DNA of 13,867 nt from JAJPJX01 sp964568355 (lineage in GTDB: Bacteria > Acidobacteriota > Terriglobia > Bryobacterales > Bryobacteraceae): positions 1-13,867 of the forward strand of contig CAZMRK010000420.1 of NCBI GenBank assembly GCA_964568355.1, given 5' to 3'. This document shows positions 1 through 7,636 of this stretch, piece after piece. Position numbers and translations under genes: made by a program. Positions within the stretch are counted from its first letter, which is position 1, and each line of letters starts with the position of its first letter. A model generated the notes under the pieces. That model did not search any database and was not told the DNA's origin. It saw only the letters and a program-made list of their open reading frames with translations.

Positions 1-1112
1 TTCAGATCTTGGAGCAGCGCGGTCACCGGCTGGTCGGTTCGCGCGCAGGCGGCGCGCATATCGCGCTCCAGGTAGGAATGGTTGTCCCAAATCTGGCCGT
101 TGATGTAGAGCTGCACAAAACGTACGCCGCGCTCGATCAGGCGCCGCGCCATCACGCAGCGGCGCGCGTACGAATCGGTCGGCTCCTGTCCCACTCCGTA
201 CATTTTCAGGGTTTCCGGGCTCTCCTTGCTGATATCGAGTGCGTCGGTCGCCTCGATTTGCAGCTTGGCCGCCAGTTCGTAGCTCGCAATTCGCGCGTCC
301 AGTTGCAGTTGATTCGGATGCTTCGCCTTGTGGATCTGGTCCAGCCGCGAGAGCAGTTCGCGGCCTGCCGCAATCACCGGCGCCGGCTCGTTCACTTCCG
401 GCGTCAGATTCAGAATCGGCGAACCCGTGGAGCGGATGCGCGTGCCCTGATAGATCGGCGGCAGAAATCCCGATTGCCAGTTCTGTGGACCGTTTACCGG
501 CAGCCCCAGGGGATCGTCCAAAACCACGTACGCGGGCAGGCTCTGATTCTCCGATCCCAGCCCGTAAACCACCCAGGAGCCCATCGAAGGCCGCCCGGGG
601 ATGATTCTCCCCGTCTGAATCATAAACAGCGCCGGCTCGTGGTTCGGATGCATCGTTTGCATGGACCGGATGAGCGCCAGTTCGTCCACCACCTCGGTCA
701 GGTGCGGCATTACTTCGGAAACCCACATCCCCGATTTGCCGTGCTGCGCGAACTTGAACGGGCTGCGCATCAGCCCGCCGGCCGCCTCCGGTCCCGTCAG
801 GTCCGCCGCCACCTTATCGAAATACGATTCGCCATGATGCTTGTCGAGCATCGGCTTGGGATCGAACAGATCCATCTGGCTGGGGCCGCCGTTCATGAAG
901 AGATGGATCACCGATTTCGCCTTGGGCTCGAAGTGCGGCGCCCGCGGCTTGAGATCGTAAATCCGGCGCGAACCGTCCGGTAATTCACCCGCAGTGGCCG
1001 CGCCATACAGGTCCCGACTGAGCAGCGTAGCCAAAGCCACGCCGTAAAGGCCATCGGATACCCGGCTGAAAAACTCCCGCCGCGTGGGACGATTTCTGCG
1101 CTCTGGAACCAT
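1..1112 (-). CDS. DUF1501 family protein, Tat-exported (3' end beyond window)
   Basis: The first 370 residues are visible; the C-terminus lies outside the window. The family is usually somewhat longer, near 450-500 residues. The N-terminus carries a twin-arginine signal, TRREFF at residues 10-15, followed by a hydrophobic stretch (GLYGVALATLL), so export by Tat is expected. Family-typical segments follow: VIHLFMNGGPSQMDLFDPKP near residue 70, then RSMQTMHPNHEP, GRPSMGSWVVYGLGSE and, near the end, RGVRFVQLYING. DUF1501 proteins belong to a sulfatase/alkaline-phosphatase-like superfamily, but their reaction is not established. They are commonly encoded beside PSCyt1/DUF1549/DUF1553 proteins, exactly as here, which suggests the two products work together outside the cytoplasm. 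The ATG at 1112 has AGGGGGG five bases upstream and no in-frame alternative start nearby. An overlapping ORF in another frame at 908-1222 is a shadow. Confidence 0.93.
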   Translation of the reverse strand, partial: MVPERRNRPTRREFFSRVSDGLYGVALATLLSRDLYGAATAGELPDGSRRIYDLKPRAPHFEPKAKSVIHLFMNGGPSQMDLFDPKPMLDKHHGESYFDKVAADLTGPEAAGGLMRSPFKFAQHGKSGMWVSEVMPHLTEVVDELALIRSMQTMHPNHEPALFMIQTGRIIPGRPSMGSWVVYGLGSENQSLPAYVVLDDPLGLPVNGPQNWQSGFLPPIYQGTRIRSTGSPILNLTPEVNEPAPVIAAGRELLSRLDQIHKAKHPNQLQLDARIASYELAAKLQIEATDALDISKESPETLKMYGVGQEPTDSYARRCVMARRLIERGVRFVQLYINGQIWDNHSYLERDMRAACARTDQPVTALLQDL

Positions 1113-1129
1113 CTCTTCCCCCCTGTAGC

Positions 1130-1169
1130 GCCCGCTTTTAGCGGGCCGCGTCGACGCTCTCGTCGACGC
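1130..1169. repeat. Intercistronic double hairpin, possible REP-like element
   Basis: Two adjacent stem-loops fill most of the 64-base gap between the DUF1549/DUF1553 gene and the DUF1501 gene. The first pairs GCCCGC (1130-1135) with GCGGGC (1141-1146) across the loop TTTTA. The second pairs GCGTCGACG (1148-1156) with CGTCGACGC (1161-1169) across the loop CTCT; its two arms share the self-complementary octamer CGTCGACG. No U-tract follows either stem on the coding (minus) strand, so a simple intrinsic terminator is unlikely. It may be a dispersed intergenic palindromic repeat or an mRNA stabilising or processing structure; that choice is inference. Confidence 0.5.
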
Positions 1170-1176
1170 CGGACAA

Positions 1177-4140
1177 CTAATCGATATACACAAAAGCCGC
1201 CGAGTTGAACACCGTATGACAAAGCTTAGCCAAAGCCCGCTTCTCTGCGTCCGCTGCCCCTCCGCCCGAATAATCCTGTTTCACTTTGGCCAGCATTTCC
1301 AGGCTGGCCCGCTCTTCTTCTGTCGAAGGCGGCCGGCTCAGCGCCAGCCAGTACAATCGTTCTACCTGCTTGCGCGGATCCTCGCCGGCTTCGCGCCGCA
1401 CGCGTTCCGCCGCGGCATCGGCAAGCTGCCGCACCATCCCGTTATTGAGCAGGAACAGCGCCTGCGGCGATACGGTCGATTCGGTCCGTTCCACGCAGTT
1501 CGGACTCATCGGAGGCAGATCGAAATCGTCCAGAATCGTCGGAATCGTTGTACGCCTCTGCTGCACATAGATGCTTCGCCGCCAGCCCTTCTCTGTCTCG
1601 ATCGGAGTGACCAGCCCGTCATCGCGCACGAACACCGGCTCCGGCACACCGAAGCGCGTCTCATCCAGGCGGCCGGAGACCAGCAGCAGGCTGTCGTTCA
1701 AAACCTCCGCCTCCATGCGGCGCAGCGGCATGCGCGACAGCAGCACATTCTCCGGATCCAGGCGCAAAGCCTCGGCGCTCGCGGCGGACACCTGGCGATA
1801 GGTGCTCGACGTCAAAATCAGCCGCTGCATCTGCTTGATGCTCCACCCCTGTTTGACGAACTCGGTCGCCAGCCAGTCCAGCAGTTCGGGATGGCTGGGG
1901 GGCGTCCCTGTTTTCCCGAAATTCCCCAGCGATTTCACGATGCCCGTGCCGAAGTGGTATTTCCACATGCGGTTCACAAGCACGCGGGCCGTCAACGGAT
2001 TCTCGGGATTGGTGAGCCACTTCGCGAATGCCAGCCGGCGGCCGGTCTTGTTCGCGCCCGGCCACGGCGGCGTGGGCTCATAGCGCAGGGCGGCGTTCGA
2101 AAGCACTGCCGGAACGCCCGGCTGCACCAGCGGACCGAAGCTCGACGGGCTGCCCCGCCGCAGGAGGTAGGTCGGCGACGGTGTGCCGCGATCCCACAAC
2201 GCCCGGATCTTCGGCTCGGGAACCATTTTGTATTCCAGCAGCTTGATCTTCTTTTGCGTATCCTCGTTGAGCTTTGCGTAGCCGGCATCCGCTTTGAGGT
2301 CCTGCGAAGTGACTCGCAGCAGGCCGTCGAATTTTTGTGCCAGGTATTTCTGGACCTCCGTTCGCTTGCCCGGGGCGGTCAAAGCCGCCTTGAGCAAGTC
2401 CTCCCGCAGGTCCTTCGGCTGGCCCTCCAGGCGTTTTTCGAGGATCTGCTTCTTCCGCTCTTCGCTCTTTTCCTCGAAATCGCTCTTGACCTGCTTGATT
2501 GTGAGCTTGATCTCCTCGTTGACCTGTTCGCGATGGCGCTCCTCTTCCAGCAGTTGCATCGGAGTCGCGCCGGGAGTCGCGTAAGGAAGATAGCGGCCTG
2601 GAAAATACCGGTTGTATTTCTCCGCGGTCAGCGGCGTCACCCAATCGTGCTCGTCGTAAGCGCCCTGGAAGATTGCTTTGAAACGGTAGTAATCGCGCTG
2701 CGGCAGGGGATCGTATTTGTGGCTGTGGCAGCGCGCGCACTTCATGGTCAGGCCCATTACCGACGAACTGATGGTCTCGATCTCGTCCGCGATCACATCG
2801 ATGCGATCATCGACGAAATTCACCTCGCGCTCGGTTGTCGAATCCGGCCCCATTCGCAGAAATCCCGTGGCGATCAGGTTATCCATCAATTCCTCTGTTG
2901 CCACGGAGGCTTTCTCATAATCGGCGAGCTCGTCTCCCGCGATCTGCTGGGTCAGGAACCGGTCATACGGTTTATCGCTGTTGAACGCGCGAATCACATA
3001 ATCGCGATAGCGATAGGCGTTCGGGCGCACCAGATCGGCGCTGAGCTTTCCTCCCTCCGAGTCGGCGTACCCGGCGATATCCAGCCAGTAGCGCCCCCAG
3101 CGTTCGCCATAGCGCGGCGAAGCCAGCAACCGGTCGATCAGCTTCTCGTATGCCCGCGGATCTGGATCCGCCAGGAAGGTCTGCACGGCCGCCGGTTCCG
3201 GCGGCATTCCCGTCAAATCGAAATACACTCGCCGGATCAGTGTCTGGCGGCTTGCCTCCGGAGCGAGTGACAGCCCCTTGCCTTCGAGTTTCGCCAGGAC
3301 AAACGCGTCAATCGGATTGCGTACCCGCTCGCCATGCCGGACCGGGGGCGCCGGTGGATGATTGGGGGTCTGAAACGCCCAGAACTGGCGATCTTTGGCG
3401 GTAACCAGGGGATCCCGATCCGTTCCGGCCACGTCCGGTTCCGCCGGGACCTCCGGAGCCCCTTGCGAGATCCACCGCGCAATTTTGTCCAGCTCGGCCG
3501 GGCTGACCGGCTTGACCCCGGCATTCAGCAGCAACGGCTTGGGAGGCATTGCGCCCGCCTTGATCTTTTTGATCAGCAGGCTTTCCTCCGGTTTTCCCAG
3601 AACAATCGCCGGGCCGGATCTCCCGCCCTTCAGCATCGCCGCGCGCGATCGCAAATCCAGGCCGTTCTCCTGCTTGCGAAGCCCGTGGCACACCGTGCAG
3701 CGCAGCAGCAATACGGGAATCACGTCGTGCTGCGTCACCGGAGCGTTCGACGCCTTGGCCGCCATCGGCGAGCCTGCCGCACCCGCGCCGCCGATCCAGT
3801 TGCGGATCACAGCGAGTTCCGCCTCGGAAAGATGCGGCTTGCCCATCGGCATGGAGCCGTCGCTGACTTTCTTGTAGAGCAGGCTTTCTTCCGGCTTGCC
3901 CGGCGTGATCACCGGACCCGATTCGCTGCCTTTCAGCACCGATTGCTCGGTGGTCAGGTTCAGGTCCTTCATCTTCACCGTCGTGCCGTGACACGCGGCG
4001 CACCTGGAGGCGAAAATCGGGGCGACGTCGGTATCGAACCGGACCGCCTTCGGCGCAGTCTGGGCCCAGACGGAACCGGCCGCTCCCAGCAGCGCGATCC
4101 CCCACCCCAGGCGATCCAGACGAGACAGCATCCTGAGCAT
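1177..4140 (-). CDS. PSCyt1-DUF1549-DUF1553 secreted multihaem-type protein
   Basis: A 987-residue protein with a Sec signal peptide (residues 1-27, hydrophobic WGIALLGAAGSVWAQ). Two tandem planctomycete-type cytochrome c domains (PSCyt1) follow. The first has CAACH at 47-51 and the second CTVCH at 148-152; each continues with a matching GKPEESLLxKK and a MPMG or MPP segment, so they look like an internal duplication. DUF1549 occupies about 275-500 and includes a third CXXCH (CARCH, 468-472) in the conserved CARCHSHKYDPLPQRDYYRF segment. A charged, helical, probably coiled-coil region spans about 535-640. DUF1553 covers about 705-960 (RLAFAKWLTNPENPLTARVL, RMPLRRMEAEVLNDSLL). Such proteins are thought to be exported redox proteins linked to polysaccharide or sugar breakdown, but the reaction is not established. 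The ATG at 4140 has GGAAGGGG upstream; ATG at 4131 is an alternative. It lies 33 bases after the TonB-protein gene and 64 before DUF1501, so co-transcription is likely. Confidence 0.95.
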   Translation of the reverse strand: MLRMLSRLDRLGWGIALLGAAGSVWAQTAPKAVRFDTDVAPIFASRCAACHGTTVKMKDLNLTTEQSVLKGSESGPVITPGKPEESLLYKKVSDGSMPMGKPHLSEAELAVIRNWIGGAGAAGSPMAAKASNAPVTQHDVIPVLLLRCTVCHGLRKQENGLDLRSRAAMLKGGRSGPAIVLGKPEESLLIKKIKAGAMPPKPLLLNAGVKPVSPAELDKIARWISQGAPEVPAEPDVAGTDRDPLVTAKDRQFWAFQTPNHPPAPPVRHGERVRNPIDAFVLAKLEGKGLSLAPEASRQTLIRRVYFDLTGMPPEPAAVQTFLADPDPRAYEKLIDRLLASPRYGERWGRYWLDIAGYADSEGGKLSADLVRPNAYRYRDYVIRAFNSDKPYDRFLTQQIAGDELADYEKASVATEELMDNLIATGFLRMGPDSTTEREVNFVDDRIDVIADEIETISSSVMGLTMKCARCHSHKYDPLPQRDYYRFKAIFQGAYDEHDWVTPLTAEKYNRYFPGRYLPYATPGATPMQLLEEERHREQVNEEIKLTIKQVKSDFEEKSEERKKQILEKRLEGQPKDLREDLLKAALTAPGKRTEVQKYLAQKFDGLLRVTSQDLKADAGYAKLNEDTQKKIKLLEYKMVPEPKIRALWDRGTPSPTYLLRRGSPSSFGPLVQPGVPAVLSNAALRYEPTPPWPGANKTGRRLAFAKWLTNPENPLTARVLVNRMWKYHFGTGIVKSLGNFGKTGTPPSHPELLDWLATEFVKQGWSIKQMQRLILTSSTYRQVSAASAEALRLDPENVLLSRMPLRRMEAEVLNDSLLLVSGRLDETRFGVPEPVFVRDDGLVTPIETEKGWRRSIYVQQRRTTIPTILDDFDLPPMSPNCVERTESTVSPQALFLLNNGMVRQLADAAAERVRREAGEDPRKQVERLYWLALSRPPSTEEERASLEMLAKVKQDYSGGGAADAEKRALAKLCHTVFNSAAFVYID

Positions 4141-4147
4141 TTAGACT

Positions 4148-4173
4148 ATCCCCTTCCGGAACCCTTCGGGGAT
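4148..4173 (-). promoter_or_regulatory. Intercistronic hairpin covering the downstream Shine-Dalgarno
   Basis: On the minus strand, ATCCCC follows immediately after the TGA stop of the TonB-protein gene (4174-4176). It can pair with GGGGAT (4148-4153) across a 14-base loop. The GGGG in the right arm is part of the Shine-Dalgarno sequence GGAAGGGG of the next gene, nine bases before its ATG. A ribosome terminating on the upstream gene would open the stem, which suggests translational coupling. The pairing is visible; the function is inference. Confidence 0.35.
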
Positions 4174-7100
4174 TCAAAACACCAGGCGCATGCCTAGCTG
4201 GATCTCCCGGGGATCGAATCGCGTACTGGTCGAGACGCCGAACCCTGGACTCGTCAATGTTCGGCTCGGCGTCGAAAATGCGTGCTGGTTCAATATATTA
4301 AAGAATTCCGCGCGAAATTGAAGCAGGGCGCTCTCGAAAAGCCTCGTGTCCTTTGCCAGGGAGAGATCGAAGTTACTGAAGCCGGCGGTGCGGAATGTGT
4401 TGCGCCCCAGATTCCCGGGATGCGCCTGCACGGTCGTGCCGTTCAGGGTATCCAGTGGGATGGAAAAGAACCTTCCCTGAAAACTCTCGTTATTGTTGAC
4501 AGCCTGGGTCAGCGCTGCGTTGTCTTGCAGAACCTCGTTGGAGAAGAACTGCTCCTCGGGACCTTGGTTCGCTTGCTTCAAAGTGGGCGTTGCCACCAGG
4601 TCGGGCCGGACCGTTCCGCCGGCGTAGTTGTCGATGCCATACCGCTTGCTACCGAAAGGAGTCAGCACGGTAAAAGGAAATCCGGAGCTGGCGGTTGCGA
4701 TTCCCCACAAGGTCCAGCCTTGCGTCAACCGCTTCGGCAGCTTTGTTGCGGCTTTGTCAAACGGCAGCAGGTAGGAGAAGTTCACCACGACGCGATGCGG
4801 TACATCGAAAGATGCCCGCCCCTTCTCGCAGCTCCAGCAGGTGGGGTCGTTCGGTGCCACGCCGGAATTAGCGCCATCCCCGTTGTATACCGTGGTGGCG
4901 TTATCGATCGCTTTCGAATAGGTATACGACAACTGGAACGTTAGCCCGGCGCTGGGCACGCTCTTGCGGAACGTCGTCTGCAAAGAATGATAGGTGGAAT
5001 GCGCGTGGTTGTCCGTTAACTGGAACTCGCTGAGGCTCGGATTCACCGCGGTGAACACGGCAATGGAGGGATCCGCGCCGACATAGCCGTTGGGATACTG
5101 CGACGCATACAGCCCAACCGCATTGTTGAAAACATAGCCGGCCTGGAGCACCGTGTGAAAAGGCAATTCGCGCTCTACGGTGAAGTTGCCGCTCATCGTA
5201 TAGCCGTTGTGGTAGTCGTTTGTCGTGAGATTGGTCAGCAGGCCGGGGTATGGCGTCAGGTCAATGGGCGTATTTTGCGGCACTCGCTTCGAATCCCCGC
5301 CCTCCGGCACCACATTGCCCGCCAGATCGCGTAGAGGTGGCAAGCTCAAGGGCCGCGGGCTGGCCGTGAACATCAGGTTCGGAGCCGCGCTCGTTCCGGA
5401 AAAGGGAAAATTGAATCCCTGCTGATCGGCGGTTTGCGAGAGCGGAAGGTTCGTGAAGATCGCAAAGCCTCCCCGGATCACCGTTTTGGGTTCGACGTTC
5501 CAGGCAAAGCCCACGCGCGGCGCAAAGCCCCTGTAGTCTTCCCGATAGATCCGATCGGGATTCAGCACCATGCGCCGGAAAAGCGATGGATCGGAAACGA
5601 AGTTCGGACTGTCGATGATGCCGGCCAGGCGGCCGGCGGTTTCGAACGGAACACCGTTGTATTCGTAACGCAGTCCCAGGTTGAGGGTCAACTTGCGGCT
5701 GATCTTGAAATCGTCCTGAAACCACCCTGCCCAGTGGCTCCGGCGCATGGAGAAGGGCGCGAAGCCGCCTCCCGGAGGTCCGAATCCCGGATAGCTGACG
5801 CTGCGCTGATAAAACTGGCTGATGCCGGTCATGAAGCTGACCAGCGAGCTCGGGCTGGGATCGCCTGGGTTCAAATTATGCAGGCCATCCGTCGACGGAA
5901 CCGCTACCGGGAGAGGCGATCCGGCCGCAAAAGAGTAACTGCCGTTCGGTCCCCCAATCGACGATCCGAAGTATGACGAGTGCACGGTCCGGAACTCGGC
6001 CCCAACGTTCATCGTGTGGCGGCCTTTCACCCAGGTCAGGGCATCGCGGTAGGACATCGTAAACGGCGCCAGACTCCAGCCGCCGCCGGTAGTGCCGTAG
6101 GACTGCAGCGCGTCATCCTGGAACGTCACCTGCGTCACGTCGAAGCGCTTCGGGACCGTCTGCTCGACGGATTGCATCCCACTGATGCGGATCTCGTTGA
6201 TGAGGTTCGGACCGAACAGATGGGTCTCGCTGAATCCGGAGTTGATCCAGTTATTCTTGACATCGTTGGTGAAGGCCGGATTGATGATGGCTTCTGCCGA
6301 ATTCTGATTCGGCAGGACATTGGTCGCCAGGCTGTAGCGAAAGAAGAAACTGTCTCTCTCCGAGACTCGATGGTCCAGGCGCCCCGACCATTGATCCCGG
6401 TCGATGGCCTGGCTCCATGTGGATTGGAAAGTGCGGGCTCCCAGTGCTCCGTTGGGATTGTTCGGCAGAGGATATTTGTTGAGAATATCGGAGATTTCCG
6501 GCGCCATCGGCACGCGCAATTGGTAAGGTGCGCCTCCATTCGTCGGTGTGATCGTCACCAGGCCCTGGCGCTCCTCGGCGGTCGGCGCCGCAAGGAGTAC
6601 GGGTACGGCGAGCCGCTGCCGGAATCCCGCGTATTGAAAGAAAAAGAAAGTCCTGTCTTTGCCGTTGTAGGTTTTGGGCACTACGACCGGTCCACCCACC
6701 GCCAATCCGTATTCGTTGCGGCGAAAGGGCGCAATTGAAGGCGCAAAGAAATTGCGCGCATCGAACTTGTCATTGCGCACGAATTCGAAGGCTGATCCGT
6801 GCAACTGGTTTGTGCCGGTCTTGGAGACGATCGTGACAATCGTTCCTGAGCCCCTGCCATACTCGGCGGAGTAGTTGTTCTGCAGGACCCGGAACTCGGC
6901 CACCGCGTCCAGGTTGAAGTTCCCGAACTGACCACCACCCAGTTCGTTGTCGCTCGAATCCATTCCGTCGAGGTAGCTGGAGCCAGTCACGCCACGGTTT
7001 CCATTCCCCGAGGTATTGATTTCGAAGCTCATCGAGCTGTTGTTCTCCGGTACCTGTCCCGGTTGCATCAGCATCAGGTTCTGAATATCGCGCCCGTTGA

Positions 7101-7533
7101 GCGGGAGGTTCGCCACCTGCCTGCCCTCCACCAGTCCTCCCACCAGAGCGCTGGTCGTGTTCAGGTTCGGAGCGCTCGCCTGGACCTCCACCGTCGTGGC
7201 CACGCCCTTTACCCCCAGCGTGAAATTCACTTCCCGGTTCTGCGCCACATCGAGCCGCACCTCCGCGGACGAGATCGCAAAACCGGTCGCCACGGCCGTG
7301 ATCACATACGTCCCCACTGGAAGGCGGGGCAGCGAATAGATGCCGGAGGAATTGGTAAGCGCGGTCCGCGAAAAGCGGGTCGATTTTTCGACTGCAGTGA
7401 CCGTGGCATTAGCGACCGCGCCCTGGCCCGGATCGGTCACCAGGCCCGAAAGGGCGCCGAGAGCCTGAGCAGAAAGCTGACTCGGTAGGAACGCCACGAG
7501 CAACAAGGCTGTGGCAGGTAGCGATCGCAGCAT
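4174..7533 (-). CDS. Oar-like TonB-dependent outer-membrane protein
   Basis: A 1119-residue outer-membrane protein. Residues 1-23 form a Sec signal peptide (LPATALLLVAFLPSQLSAQ). Residues 26-108 are a carboxypeptidase-regulatory-like domain (LSGLVTDPGQGAVANATV ... LPRLPVGTYVITAVATGF). A plug-like region at about 120-245 contains LPLNGRDIQNLMLMQPG, YLDGMDSSDNE and EYGRGSGTIVTIVSKTG. The rest is a long beta-barrel rich in aromatic strands. It ends in phenylalanine (QLGMRLVF), the usual C-terminal signal for barrel assembly. This architecture is expanded in Acidobacteria and is believed to import or bind large substrates using TonB energy; the ligand cannot be read. The ATG at 7533 is preceded by GGAGGT four bases upstream. 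It is the first gene of a probable operon with the DUF1549/DUF1553 and DUF1501 genes, driven by its own promoter and preceded by a copy of the 18-bp operator. Confidence 0.94.
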   Translation of the reverse strand: MLRSLPATALLLVAFLPSQLSAQALGALSGLVTDPGQGAVANATVTAVEKSTRFSRTALTNSSGIYSLPRLPVGTYVITAVATGFAISSAEVRLDVAQNREVNFTLGVKGVATTVEVQASAPNLNTTSALVGGLVEGRQVANLPLNGRDIQNLMLMQPGQVPENNSSMSFEINTSGNGNRGVTGSSYLDGMDSSDNELGGGQFGNFNLDAVAEFRVLQNNYSAEYGRGSGTIVTIVSKTGTNQLHGSAFEFVRNDKFDARNFFAPSIAPFRRNEYGLAVGGPVVVPKTYNGKDRTFFFFQYAGFRQRLAVPVLLAAPTAEERQGLVTITPTNGGAPYQLRVPMAPEISDILNKYPLPNNPNGALGARTFQSTWSQAIDRDQWSGRLDHRVSERDSFFFRYSLATNVLPNQNSAEAIINPAFTNDVKNNWINSGFSETHLFGPNLINEIRISGMQSVEQTVPKRFDVTQVTFQDDALQSYGTTGGGWSLAPFTMSYRDALTWVKGRHTMNVGAEFRTVHSSYFGSSIGGPNGSYSFAAGSPLPVAVPSTDGLHNLNPGDPSPSSLVSFMTGISQFYQRSVSYPGFGPPGGGFAPFSMRRSHWAGWFQDDFKISRKLTLNLGLRYEYNGVPFETAGRLAGIIDSPNFVSDPSLFRRMVLNPDRIYREDYRGFAPRVGFAWNVEPKTVIRGGFAIFTNLPLSQTADQQGFNFPFSGTSAAPNLMFTASPRPLSLPPLRDLAGNVVPEGGDSKRVPQNTPIDLTPYPGLLTNLTTNDYHNGYTMSGNFTVERELPFHTVLQAGYVFNNAVGLYASQYPNGYVGADPSIAVFTAVNPSLSEFQLTDNHAHSTYHSLQTTFRKSVPSAGLTFQLSYTYSKAIDNATTVYNGDGANSGVAPNDPTCWSCEKGRASFDVPHRVVVNFSYLLPFDKAATKLPKRLTQGWTLWGIATASSGFPFTVLTPFGSKRYGIDNYAGGTVRPDLVATPTLKQANQGPEEQFFSNEVLQDNAALTQAVNNNESFQGRFFSIPLDTLNGTTVQAHPGNLGRNTFRTAGFSNFDLSLAKDTRLFESALLQFRAEFFNILNQHAFSTPSRTLTSPGFGVSTSTRFDPREIQLGMRLVF

Positions 7534-7555
7534 CGTGACCTCCAGCGTTCCAGCA

Positions 7556-7585
7556 ACTATATGGAGTCAGACACTCTGTTGTCAA
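7556..7585 (-). promoter_or_regulatory. Predicted sigma70-type promoter of the TonB-protein gene
   Basis: On the minus strand, TTGACA (7580-7585, a perfect -35) is separated by 18 bases from TATAGT (7556-7561, five of six matches to TATAAT). Transcription would start near 7549, giving a leader of about 15 bases that just contains the GGAGGT ribosome binding site. The operator repeat sits about ten bases upstream of the -35. Confidence 0.6.
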
Positions 7586-7594
7586 GAGCTACTA

Positions 7595-7612
7595 TGATTC
7601 TGATATGATCAG
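7595..7612. promoter_or_regulatory. Predicted GntR/FadR-type operator, copy 1
   Basis: TGATTCTGATATGATCAG, identical over 18 bases to the site at 8845-8862. The core CTGAT-ATG-ATCAG (7600-7612) is a perfect inverted repeat with a three-base spacer, and TGAT occurs three times in the site. FadR-subfamily GntR dimers usually bind short palindromes of this size. It lies just upstream of the -35 of the TonB-protein gene, so binding could activate or occlude. The identity is observed; recognition by the neighbouring regulator is inference. Confidence 0.6.
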
Positions 7613-7636
7613 TTGAACATTTGACATGAGAAGCGG

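Noticed and set aside
9..983. A 324-residue plus-strand open frame at the left edge
   Set aside because: It is antisense to the DUF1501 gene, whose translation matches its family along the whole length; the plus-strand frame shows no domain.
1130..1169. Reading the double hairpin as a Rho-independent terminator
   Set aside because: Neither stem is followed by a run of U on the coding strand, and the genes on both sides are a commonly paired set likely to be co-transcribed.
1216..3270. A 684-residue open frame on the plus strand, and a similar 287-residue one at 3334-4197
   Set aside because: Both are antisense to the well-supported PSCyt1/DUF1549/DUF1553 gene, have arginine/histidine/leucine-rich composition without recognisable domains, and follow from high GC lowering stop-codon frequency.
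7621..7626. TTGACA on the plus strand as a -35 box
   Set aside because: No -10-like hexamer lies 16-18 bases downstream and no plus-strand gene follows.
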